Of a stretch of 21,424 nt of DNA, positions 15,083 through 21,424 are shown piece by piece; the stretch's first letter is position 1, and each line of letters opens with the position of its first letter. The notes under the pieces are model-generated. The model did no database searches. It saw nothing but the letters and a program-made list of their open reading frames with translations, and had not been told where the DNA came from. The stretch comes from an uncultured Ruminococcus sp. (GTDB taxonomy: Bacteria > Bacillota > Clostridia > Oscillospirales > Acutalibacteraceae). The stretch spans positions 1-21,424 of the forward strand of contig CALBHM010000472.1 of NCBI GenBank assembly GCA_937892835.1. Direction: 5' to 3'. The translations under genes were made by a program, and so were the position numbers.

Positions 15083-15349
15083 AAAAAAGTCCTCCCGTCT
15101 CCTGCTTAAACATAAGAGACGAAAGGACAAGCTTCCGTGGTACCACTCTTTTTCATTCCTATCGGAATGCACTCATGGAATACTTCATATTCCTGCATTT
15201 TAACGGTTGCTCCCGTCTGCACCTACTTGTTATGTTCGGCACAGCCGCTCAATGGCGAGTTCGGCGGTCGACTATCCTGATGCCTTTCAGCCTGCGGCAT
15301 CTCTCTGTGAGGGGTCTTACGCTTATTATTCCATGTCATTGCGTTTATG
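15083..15349 (-). promoter_or_regulatory. T-box riboswitch, leucine specific (CUC specifier)
   Basis: Minus-strand leader with T-box AGAGTGGTACCACGG (15149-15135). The antiterminator is AAGAG/CTCTT plus ACGGAA/TTTCGT around the TGGTACC bulge. The competing terminator is a 13-bp stem (15128-15116 with 15101-15089, two G-U pairs) followed by T6 (15088-15083). Stem III is CATTCC-GATA-GGAATG (15169-15154). In stem I the loop is bounded by ATGG/CCAT and GCG/CGC, with AATAATAA on one side and GAA-CTC-G on the other. The specifier CTC (Leu) is at 15259-15257, and a CAGAGAG bulge is present distally. T-box base U matches A73 of tRNA-Leu, so both codes agree. It senses uncharged tRNA-Leu. Confidence 0.9.
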
Positions 15350-15355
15350 CTTCGC

Positions 15356-15384
15356 ATTGTAACACCGATACTTATAATTGTCAA
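15356..15384 (-). promoter_or_regulatory. Promoter of the Leu T-box transcript
   Basis: Minus strand: perfect TTGACA (15384-15379), 17 bases, TACAAT (15361-15356). Start is predicted near 15349, at the first base of the T-box leader. Confidence 0.9.
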
Positions 15385-15464
15385 GTAGAAAAAAGATGTT
15401 GAAAATTTAAGAATAATTGTGCATTTTTTACTCTATAAACATTGCTTTGCAAAATTTATTTTGA

Positions 15465-15493
15465 TTGAAAACGGCCGTAATATATGCTACAAT
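15465..15493 (+). promoter_or_regulatory. Promoter of the HAD phosphatase gene
   Basis: TTGAAA (15465-15470), 17 bases, TACAAT (15488-15493) preceded by TGC (extended -10). The predicted start near 15500 leaves only about nine bases before the ATG at 15509. Confidence 0.7.
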
Positions 15494-15508
15494 GAATTTG
15501 GTGATTTT

Positions 15509-16189
15509 ATGGATGATATCAAAGCTGTTTTTATTGACATTGACAACACTCTTTTGGATTTTAATAAATGCGCACTTTGGTCGATGCAAAAGGCGTTTGA
15601 GGATTACAATCTGAATTTTGAAAAGTCAATGTTTGACACTTTTAATATGATAAACAACCGTCTTTGGCTCAGAATCGAAAAGGGCGAATTGACAAAAGAG
15701 GAGCTTTATGCCTGCCGCTGGAATATGATTTTTGCGCTGCTCGGGATTGACGTTGACGGCGTTGAATTTGAAAATGTGTTTTATTCTCATTTGACCGAGA
15801 GTGCAGTGCCTGTTGACGGTGCACTCGATCTGCTCGGATATCTTCATGGCAAATATCTTGTCTGTGCGGCAAGCAACGCATCGTATGCGCAGCAGATCAA
15901 GCGATTGAATAACGCAGGAATGACCGAATATTTCGACAGGATTTTTATATCGGAGCAGTTAAGCTATTCAAAACCGAAAAAGGAATTCTTTGAGCGGTGC
16001 TTTGAAAAAATCAGCCCGATAGTTCCGTCGGAAACGGTGATGATAGGCGATTCACTGACCGCTGACATTGAGGGTGGAGCAAGATTCGGCATGAAAACCT
16101 GCTGGTATGACCACAATTTGACGAATGAAAGCTCCGATTTACCAAACTTCACCGTGCGTTCACTTTCGGAAATTAAAAATTATCTTTAA
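15509..16189 (+). CDS. HAD-family phosphatase, YjjG/YfnB-like
   Basis: A 226-residue cytoplasmic HAD hydrolase. Motif I is FIDIDNTLLDF, with nucleophile Asp10 and acid/base Asp12. Motif II is CAASNAS, the lysine motif III is SYSKPKKEFF, and motif IV is MIGDSLTADIEGG. The helical cap (about 18-95, ALWSMQKAFEDYNLNF ... LWLRIEKGELTKEELYACRW) is of the YjjG nucleotidase type, which dephosphorylates pyrimidine nucleotides including damaged ones. The ATG at 15509 was chosen because the motif I strand begins there and a promoter -10 lies just upstream; an upstream reading would cover that promoter. The ribosome-binding site is weak (GGTGA). Exact substrate unknown. Confidence 0.85.
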   Translation: MDDIKAVFIDIDNTLLDFNKCALWSMQKAFEDYNLNFEKSMFDTFNMINNRLWLRIEKGELTKEELYACRWNMIFALLGIDVDGVEFENVFYSHLTESAVPVDGALDLLGYLHGKYLVCAASNASYAQQIKRLNNAGMTEYFDRIFISEQLSYSKPKKEFFERCFEKISPIVPSETVMIGDSLTADIEGGARFGMKTCWYDHNLTNESSDLPNFTVRSLSEIKNYL

Positions 16190-16206
16190 TTAGCGATTAC
16201 ATTAAA

Positions 16207-16242
16207 AAATGCGTCCGATTTTTCTTGACCTCGGGCGCATTT
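16207..16242 (+). terminator. Intrinsic terminator of the HAD gene
   Basis: A 12-bp stem AAATGCGTCCGA/TCGGGCGCATTT with one G-U pair and a 12-base loop; the T-tract is weak (TTTAATTAT). The loop holds the -35 box of the rpe promoter. Confidence 0.75.
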
Positions 16243-16253
16243 AATTATATAAT
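16225..16253 (+). promoter_or_regulatory. Promoter of rpe, overlapping the upstream terminator
   Basis: TTGACC (16225-16230), 17 bases, perfect TATAAT (16248-16253). The -35 is in the terminator loop and the spacer includes the 3' arm of the stem. Confidence 0.75.
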
Positions 16254-16298
16254 ATATTCAATTATATAGCCGATTATTTATAGTAAAGGGTGCTTCTT

Positions 16299-16943
16299 AT
16301 GATACTTATCGCTCCGTCGATTCTCTCCTGCGATTTTTCAAAAATGGGGGAGGAAACCGCTCGCATGGATGCCTGCGGCGCAGACTGGATTCATATTGAC
16401 GTTATGGACGGACATTTTGTGCCGAACCTTACCTTCGGTGCGCCTGTTGTAAAGTGCATAAGAAAGTGCAGCAACAAGGTCTTTGACTGTCATCTGATGA
16501 TAAGCGAGCCGCTTAAATATGTTGACGATTTTTTAAAGGCGGGTGCAGATATAATTGATTTCCACGTTGAATCGGATTCGCCGATCAACGAGACTATAGA
16601 TAAAATCATTTCGGGCGGCTGTAAGGCGGGTCTTGCCGTTAAGCCGAACACGCCTGTTGAGACCGTTTTTCCTTATCTTGACAAGCTGAGCATGGTGCTC
16701 ATCATGACTGTTGAGCCGGGATTCGGTGGTCAGAAATTCATGGGAGACATGATGGGCAAAATTGTCGCCCTGCGCAAGGAATGTGCAGAGCGTGGAATTG
16801 ACATTGATATCCAGGTTGACGGCGGAATTTCCGAAGCAACAGCACCGACCGCTGTTGAGGCAGGTGCGAATGTCCTTGTTGCCGGCAGTGCGATTTTCGG
16901 TTCGTCAGACCCTGCGAAAACAATCGAAGCGTTGAGAGGTTAA
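16299..16943 (+). CDS. rpe: Ribulose-phosphate 3-epimerase
   Basis: Interconverts ribulose-5-phosphate and xylulose-5-phosphate in the pentose phosphate pathway. The 214-residue TIM-barrel is of the usual length. Family motifs are IAPSILSCDFSKMGEE at the N-terminus, WIHIDVMDGHFVPNLTFGAPVV with metal/catalytic His and Asp, FDCHLMI, MTVEPGFGGQKF and IQVDGGISEATA with the second catalytic Asp. The ATG at 16299 was chosen because AAAGGG lies eight bases upstream and the barrel's first strand begins immediately; a GTG nine bases earlier is unlikely. Its stop codon overlaps the stop of the opposing mecA-like gene by four bases. Confidence 0.95.
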   Translation: MILIAPSILSCDFSKMGEETARMDACGADWIHIDVMDGHFVPNLTFGAPVVKCIRKCSNKVFDCHLMISEPLKYVDDFLKAGADIIDFHVESDSPINETIDKIISGGCKAGLAVKPNTPVETVFPYLDKLSMVLIMTVEPGFGGQKFMGDMMGKIVALRKECAERGIDIDIQVDGGISEATAPTAVEAGANVLVAGSAIFGSSDPAKTIEALRG

Positions 16944-17452
16944 AGCTCTTTCCAATGCTCATGGGTGTGGGCGACGGCAAGGCTGCTTTTGCCGATGAAT
17001 TTTGCATATTCATTGAGTATACGCTGAAGCTCATTCGCCGTTTCTGTCTGAAGCTCAAGTCGGTATTTGCTCTCGTTTGCAAATATCCGTCGGGAATTGT
17101 CGGGTAGGAATCGCATAAAATCGAGTAGATTATCAAGATTTTCAAATTCATAAATTCGTGTCGGATTTGCCTTTGAGATAACGGTTTCACTTTTTTTGTT
17201 CGGACCGCTTGCAACGGTGAACATCAAAAGACAACCGCCGTCGGTATCGGGTGCAGCTTCAATCATAAGGTTGCCCGAGGGGTCAACGTCCCGTCCCGTA
17301 TCACGTCGAACGGTGTCGAGAATCGTCCAGATCACACGCCTTGTTTCGATGTTGGAATAGTCCATCTCGTCATATGTAATATCAAGTTCTTTCATCTCGT
17401 CACAGCTTAATCCGACTATAAATTTATTGTTGCTTATCGGTTGAATATCCAT
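16940..17452 (-). CDS. mecA: MecA-like adaptor protein
   Basis: A 170-residue protein of the MecA/YpbH family, adaptors that hand substrates to the ClpC AAA+ unfoldase. The N-terminal substrate-binding part (1-80) shows ISNNKFIVGLSCDEMKELDITYDEMDYSNIETRRVIWTIL and DVDPSGNLMIEAAPDTDGGCLLMFTV. The C-terminal ClpC-binding part (about 100-170) shows YEFENLDNLLDFMRFL and SKYRLELQTETANELQRILNEYAKFIG. It is shorter than B. subtilis MecA (218) because the linker and C-terminal region are reduced. GAGGAGA precedes the ATG. The gene is convergent with rpe, with overlapping stops and no terminator between them. Confidence 0.75.
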   Translation of the reverse strand: MDIQPISNNKFIVGLSCDEMKELDITYDEMDYSNIETRRVIWTILDTVRRDTGRDVDPSGNLMIEAAPDTDGGCLLMFTVASGPNKKSETVISKANPTRIYEFENLDNLLDFMRFLPDNSRRIFANESKYRLELQTETANELQRILNEYAKFIGKSSLAVAHTHEHWKEL

Positions 17453-17483
17453 TTTCGCATCTCCTCATAAACTCGTTAATTTA

Positions 17484-17512
17484 AGTATATGACCGTTAAA
17501 ATCGGTATTCAA
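17484..17512 (-). promoter_or_regulatory. Promoter of mecA with inverted repeat in the spacer
   Basis: Minus strand: TTGAAT (17512-17507), 17 bases, TATACT (17489-17484). The spacer starts with ACCGATTTTAACGGT (17506-17492), an inverted repeat abutting the -35 exactly as in the Trp T-box promoter. Confidence 0.75.
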
Positions 17513-17581
17513 CCATCAAAATATGGTAAATCCAATTTAAGAGCCGACATTATATTATATGCCGCTCTCGGGAGTAAAAGC

Positions 17582-17917
17582 ATGGAAAAATACCAAAAAT
17601 ATAATAAACGTCGCCGCAGCATAACGGAGTTCCGCTCCTCTTACAGCGACAATAAGAAGTATTTTATCAGCACGGACAGAAAAAGCACATGGATGCCTGT
17701 GGTGAAGTATATTGTTATTGCCATTTTCTTTGCTGTATTCGTTGTTGCGGGATTCCTTATAACGGATGCTTTGCTCGAAATTTCCGAAGCACCGTATGTT
17801 GAGGAAAAGACGACCGTTTCCGAGGATAAAACGGAAATTGACAAGAAATATTTTGAAAATATTGTCACAAAAACGCCCGACGAAATTACGACGGGCAGCA
17901 AGGGAACCGCAAATTGA
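17582..17917 (+). CDS. Small single-pass membrane protein of unknown function
   Basis: A 111-residue protein I do not recognise. It has a basic, Tyr/Lys/Arg-rich cytoplasmic N-terminus (1-38, MEKYQKYNKRRRSITEFRSS), one transmembrane helix (about 39-61, PVVKYIVIAIFFAVFVVAGFLI) and a Thr/Glu/Lys-rich outer tail. The ATG at 17582 has GGGAG nine bases before it; an earlier in-frame ATG at 17489 has no such site and would cross the mecA promoter. The stop overlaps the ATG of the GH13 gene (TGATG), so the two are co-translated. The topology echoes the LCP-like protein two genes downstream. Confidence 0.65.
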   Translation: MEKYQKYNKRRRSITEFRSSYSDNKKYFISTDRKSTWMPVVKYIVIAIFFAVFVVAGFLITDALLEISEAPYVEEKTTVSEDKTEIDKKYFENIVTKTPDEITTGSKGTAN

Positions 17918-19776
17918 TGTACATTCCGTATAACTCAAGATTAGAATATCACAAAAGCATTTTCGGGGCAGTGAAAACCGGTCAAACGGTTACATTTCGC
18001 ATAATTCTGCCCCGTGATTTTTGCTGTCATGCCGCAAAGCTGGTCATAAAAAAGGCCGAGGATGCGGAGTATAGCTATATCAACATGCAATGGGACTGCA
18101 TGGAGGGTGTCGGCGAGGAATGGTGGAAGATTGATTTCACCGCCGAGGACTCCGCACTTTATAATTATCATTTTGAATATGACACATCGTGGGGAACAAG
18201 TCGAATTTACCACGCCGGCAACGGACTTGCCGCAATCAAGGGCGAGGGTGATGACTGGCAGCTCACGGTTTACGATAAGAATTTTCGCACTCCCGAATGG
18301 CTCAAGGGCGGAATAATTTATCAGATTTTTCCCGATCGGTTCGCTTTTTCGGACACAAAGAAGCAAAATGTTCCGTCTGACAGAGTTCTGAGAACAGACA
18401 GGGACGGCGACCCGTACTGGATTCCGACCGCCGAGGGCAAGGTGCTCAACAATGACTATTTCGGCGGCGACCTGAAGGGAATTGAGCAGAAGCTCGGCTA
18501 TCTCAAATCGCTCGGCGTGACATGTATCTATCTCAATCCGATTTTTGAGGCGCAGAGCAATCATCGCTACGACACGGCCGATTACGAAAAAATCGACCCC
18601 ATGCTCGGCGCTGAGAGGGATTTTAAATCACTTTGCAAATCAGCGGAAAAGCTCGGCATAAGAATTATGCTTGACGGCGTTTTCAGCCATACGGGTGATG
18701 ACAGCAAATATTTCAATCGTTATTCACGCTATGACAGCGTCGGCGCATATCAATCCGAAAATTCACCTTATTACAGCTGGTACAAGTTCAACAAATGGCC
18801 GGACGATTATGAGAGCTGGTGGGGCATTAAGATTTTGCCGGAGGTCAATGAGGATAATCCCGATTTTATCGAGTATATTACAGGCAAAAACGGTATCGCT
18901 CGCAAGTGGCTCAGACTCGGTGCATCGGGCTGGCGACTTGACGTTGCCGACGAGCTTCCCGACGAATTCCTTGATGAGTTCCGTAAGGCGGTCAAGGAGG
19001 AAAAAACCGACGGCCTTGTTCTCGGCGAGGTTTGGGAGGACGCATCAAATAAATCGAGCTACGGCAAGCTTCGACGTTATCTTCTCGGAGAACAGCTTGA
19101 CAGCGTAATGAATTATCCGTTCGCAGGAGCAGTCATTGATTTTATTCGTGACGCTAATGCCGAGCTTTTCGCTTCAAGAGTTATGAGTATAGTTGAGAAC
19201 TATCCAAAAGAAGTGCTTGATGTATTGATGAACCATCTTTCGACTCACGACACAATGAGGGCGATTACGGCACTTGCAGGTGAAAGCTGTACTTACCGTG
19301 ACAGAAAGTGGCAGAGCACTCATTTTCTTGGCGAAAAGGAATACCATTACGGCATGAAGCTTCTCATGGCCGCTTCGGCAATGCAGTTCGCTTTGCCGGG
19401 TGTGCCGACGATTTATTACGGCGATGAGGCAGGTATGCAGGGCTATAAGGATCCGTTTAACCGTCGCTGCTACCCTTGGGGCAGGGAAAATGAAGAGCTG
19501 ATAGAATGGTACAAGAAGCTCGGAGAGGTAAGAAGTAATAATTCCGTTTTCAAGGACGGAAAATTTGAAATTCTTTCCGCAGTTGCCGGCTGTGTTGCTT
19601 TCTCGAGAAAGAATGATGAAGCGATACTTGTTATTTCAAACAGCAATCCGCACCCGATAACCTATTATGTAAAGTCCGAATGGTGCGACGCATATGACCT
19701 GCTCGGCAACGGCAGAGTTGCCGCCAATATGGTGGATATTGAAGAAAAATCAACAGTAATTTTGAAAAGAAAGTGA
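17917..19776 (+). CDS. GH13 alpha-amylase family enzyme (neopullulanase/cyclomaltodextrinase type)
   Basis: A 619-residue glycoside hydrolase acting on alpha-glucans. An N-terminal beta domain (1-125) resembles the CBM34 domain of neopullulanase-type enzymes. The barrel starts at GGIIYQIFPDRF (131-142) and has DGVFSHTG (253-260). The nucleophile is Asp342 (GWRLDVADE), the acid/base Glu371 (VLGEVWED) and the third carboxylate Asp445 (LSTHDTMR). PTIYYGDEAGMQG lies near the end of the barrel, before a small C-terminal beta domain. All catalytic residues are present. There is no signal peptide, so the enzyme is cytoplasmic, fitting use of imported maltodextrins, pullulan fragments or internal glycogen together with GlgP. 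Exact specificity cannot be read from sequence. Confidence 0.92.
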   Translation: MYIPYNSRLEYHKSIFGAVKTGQTVTFRIILPRDFCCHAAKLVIKKAEDAEYSYINMQWDCMEGVGEEWWKIDFTAEDSALYNYHFEYDTSWGTSRIYHAGNGLAAIKGEGDDWQLTVYDKNFRTPEWLKGGIIYQIFPDRFAFSDTKKQNVPSDRVLRTDRDGDPYWIPTAEGKVLNNDYFGGDLKGIEQKLGYLKSLGVTCIYLNPIFEAQSNHRYDTADYEKIDPMLGAERDFKSLCKSAEKLGIRIMLDGVFSHTGDDSKYFNRYSRYDSVGAYQSENSPYYSWYKFNKWPDDYESWWGIKILPEVNEDNPDFIEYITGKNGIARKWLRLGASGWRLDVADELPDEFLDEFRKAVKEEKTDGLVLGEVWEDASNKSSYGKLRRYLLGEQLDSVMNYPFAGAVIDFIRDANAELFASRVMSIVENYPKEVLDVLMNHLSTHDTMRAITALAGESCTYRDRKWQSTHFLGEKEYHYGMKLLMAASAMQFALPGVPTIYYGDEAGMQGYKDPFNRRCYPWGRENEELIEWYKKLGEVRSNNSVFKDGKFEILSAVAGCVAFSRKNDEAILVISNSNPHPITYYVKSEWCDAYDLLGNGRVAANMVDIEEKSTVILKRK

Positions 19777-19780
19777 TATA

Positions 19781-20656
19781 ATGGCATTAAGAGGCCACAA
19801 ATTTAAAACGAGCAAGCAGGATAAGAAAGGCGATCTTTTAAGATTCTTTTTAGCTTTTCTCGCTTTCGCCGTTGTATTCGGCTCGGTTTCGGCGGTAGTT
19901 ATATTGAAACATAATGAAATTTCGCTGAAAAGCATTTTTTCTAAGGAGACAACAACGAAATCGGAGGAGACGACGACGGACGATCAGCCTGTTTCTCCGA
20001 CGGAGTTGAGCGGAAAAACGAATTTTCTTGTTTATTGCTCGGCGAATGACTATTCCGAGATGTATTTTATTCACATAATCGAAGCAGACATGGATAACTG
20101 TATTCTTAAAGACCGTCCGCTGAATCCCGACGGTAAGGCCGCCGACGGAAAAAGCTATGTGCAGACCCTTAAGGAGGGCGGCGCAGGCAAGCTGGTTTCC
20201 GCTGTTGAGCAAAAAGAAGGTATAAAAATCAATAAATATGTCGGTTCAAATGCCGAGACCTTTGCGCTTGCAATCAACTATATGGACGGGCTGGAATACA
20301 CGGTCGATAACCGAATTGAATACAGAAGTGATAATTATACTTTGATTCTCACAAAGGGAAACCAAACAATCAAGGGCGAAACGCTTATAAAATATTTCAG
20401 ATATTGCAAAACTCTCGGCTCGGACGGAATGAGAATTCAGGGCAAGCTGATTTGCGCAATGCTTGACAGCTATATAACCGACGAGAATGTTGCAAACGGT
20501 TCAAAGATTTATCAAAAGCTGCTTGCGAACCTTGATTCAAACAGTGATATTTCATTTTTTGAAGCGGCGGAAGCTATGGCGACGGTCAAGGCTTTCTGCG
20601 ATTCACCCAACAGACAGCAGTCAACGATTGTTATAAACGATTCGAGTATATCATAA
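19781..20656 (+). CDS. Divergent LytR/CpsA/Psr-like membrane-anchored protein
   Basis: A 291-residue protein with a basic N-terminus, one transmembrane helix (about 22-43) and a Thr/Glu linker (54-75, KETTTKSEETTTDDQP). The outer domain follows the order of an LCP domain: NFLVYCSANDYSEMYFIHIIEADMDN, then INKYVGSNAETFALAINYMDGLEYTVDNRIEYR, then LILTKGNQTIKGETLIKYFRY. LCP enzymes attach polymers to peptidoglycan. Here the usual SIPRDT strand and the Arg/Asp pyrophosphate-binding residues are not recognisable, so activity is doubtful. It starts four bases after the GH13 stop. The LCP call is a pattern resemblance and may be wrong. Confidence 0.5.
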   Translation: MALRGHKFKTSKQDKKGDLLRFFLAFLAFAVVFGSVSAVVILKHNEISLKSIFSKETTTKSEETTTDDQPVSPTELSGKTNFLVYCSANDYSEMYFIHIIEADMDNCILKDRPLNPDGKAADGKSYVQTLKEGGAGKLVSAVEQKEGIKINKYVGSNAETFALAINYMDGLEYTVDNRIEYRSDNYTLILTKGNQTIKGETLIKYFRYCKTLGSDGMRIQGKLICAMLDSYITDENVANGSKIYQKLLANLDSNSDISFFEAAEAMATVKAFCDSPNRQQSTIVINDSSIS

Positions 20657-20668
20657 GGAGGCAAATCT

Positions 20669-21424
20669 ATGTCAACAAAACCGTTAAGAGGCTCAAAGCC
20701 GCAACCGGATCATATTTTTATCAGCATCGCAGATGATGCGAAAACAACAATGAACGTTACTTGGAGAACGAGCGTTGATGTAAAAAACGGCTATGTTCTT
20801 TATCATGAGGACGGCTCAGACGAGGTTAAGCGTACCGATGCCGATACAGATGTTTTTAAGAGTGATATTGACATAAGCAACATGTTTTGGGCAAAGCTCA
20901 CGGGGCTTAAACCCGACACAAAGTATTTTTACACCTGCGGTGATGATGAGTACAGAAGCGGTGAATTCAGCTTCACGACAGAGCCGGAGAATCTCACGAA
21001 GTTTAAATTTATCTGCGTTTCCGACCAGCAGAAGGGTGACCTGATAAATCCTGATTATTCGTATTTTACGGGAATTCTCAAAAAGGTTCTTGCCGAAAAT
21101 CCCGATGCAAGATTCATTCTCACCGGCGGCGACAACACAAACTGCGGTCAGCATGAAATTCAGTGGAACGGCACATTTGAGGGAATGCAGGGCATTGTTG
21201 AGAGTATTCCTCTTCAGATGGCTCTCGGCAACCATGATAACCGCGGATTTAGAGATCCGGAGCATGAGCAGGGCAGATACTATGCAGAACCTGCCGAGTT
21301 TTTTGACAATCAGTTCAAAGGCTCATATGCCTATGACGGTCCGAAGGACTGGAAAACCGAAAACTATACATTCAACTACGGTAACGTCCATTTTCAAATG
21401 ATCGGCATAAACGGTCCGGAGGAC
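20669..21424 (+). CDS. Purple-acid-phosphatase-like metallophosphoesterase (partial, runs off window)
   Basis: The first 252 residues of a two-domain protein. A fibronectin-III-like domain (about 12-110) has MNVTWRTSVDVKNGYVLYHEDG and LTGLKPDTKYFYTCGDDEYRSGEFSFTT, as in purple acid phosphatases. The calcineurin-type phosphoesterase core follows with CVSDQQ (Asp119), TGGDNTN (Asp155) and LGNHDNR (GNHD 187-190), metal-binding motifs for a dinuclear centre. AGGAGG (20656-20661) precedes the ATG. Most relatives are secreted, but no signal peptide or lipobox is present at this N-terminus (MSTKPLRGSKPQPDHIFI), so it is cytoplasmic or exported another way. It starts 12 bases after the LCP-like gene and is the fourth gene of the operon. 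Confidence 0.85.
   Translation, partial: MSTKPLRGSKPQPDHIFISIADDAKTTMNVTWRTSVDVKNGYVLYHEDGSDEVKRTDADTDVFKSDIDISNMFWAKLTGLKPDTKYFYTCGDDEYRSGEFSFTTEPENLTKFKFICVSDQQKGDLINPDYSYFTGILKKVLAENPDARFILTGGDNTNCGQHEIQWNGTFEGMQGIVESIPLQMALGNHDNRGFRDPEHEQGRYYAEPAEFFDNQFKGSYAYDGPKDWKTENYTFNYGNVHFQMIGINGPED

Noticed and set aside
15057..15146. N-terminal extension of the GldA-like protein
   Set aside because: The extra 30 codons read through the T-box sequence and terminator hairpin; AGAAAGGCGG precedes the ATG at 15056.
15241..15279. Alternative specifier CGC (Arg) in the minus-strand T-box
   Set aside because: CGC pairs with GCG in the helix above the specifier loop; GAA-CTC-G aligns exactly with GAA-TGG-A of the Trp T-box and leaves an eight-base opposite strand in both.
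17489..17581. Longer N-terminus for the small membrane protein
   Set aside because: The ATG at 17489 lacks a Shine-Dalgarno and lies in the mecA promoter; the ATG at 17582 has GGGAG at correct spacing.

Overview
The window looks like a chromosomal segment of a low-to-moderate GC Clostridia member, probably a gut Ruminococcaceae/Oscillospiraceae-type bacterium. This rests on two T-box riboswitches, the ZapA + U32 gene pair, a MecA-type adaptor, a YtvI-like AI-2E family membrane protein, strong GGAGG ribosome-binding sites and sigma-A promoters with A-tract upstream elements. The genus is inference. No tRNA, rRNA, CRISPR, IS element or phage gene was seen.

Layout. 1-499 (minus): start of glycogen phosphorylase. 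840-3911 (plus): zapA, a U32 hydroxylase/peptidase-family protein and a hexapeptide-repeat acyltransferase, closed by a strong two-way terminator. 3984-6142: an AT-richer islet with a WG-repeat lipoprotein, a broken zinc-ribbon membrane gene and a divergent XRE regulator. 6263-7495 (minus): AI-2E family permease. 7664-10132 (plus): hom and lysC, the aspartate-family entry enzymes; lysC carries an internal start for a separate regulatory subunit. 10166-13899 (plus): a perfect promoter, a tryptophan-specific T-box, a 13-codon leader peptide, a TrpXYZ-type ABC transporter and a GNAT. 13971-15384 (minus): a GldA-like dehydrogenase behind a second T-box, read here as leucine-specific. 15465-16943 (plus): a HAD phosphatase and rpe. 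16940-17452 (minus): mecA-like gene. 17582-end (plus): an operon of a small membrane protein, a GH13 amylase, a divergent LCP-like protein and a purple-acid-phosphatase-like metallophosphoesterase that runs off the window.

How the parts relate. Amino-acid supply is the main theme: hom/lysC lead to Lys/Thr/Met, the Trp T-box gates tryptophan uptake, and the Leu T-box gates an oxidoreductase with no obvious place in leucine metabolism. Carbohydrate storage or turnover is the second theme (GlgP, GH13, Rpe). The most unusual signals are (1) the leucine T-box in front of a lone GldA-like dehydrogenase, (2) a leader peptide after the Trp T-box whose only Trp codon lies in a CUU-UGG-C context resembling the prfB frameshift site, and (3) an identical-format inverted repeat (ACCG-N7-CGGT) abutting the -35 box of both the Trp T-box promoter and the mecA promoter.
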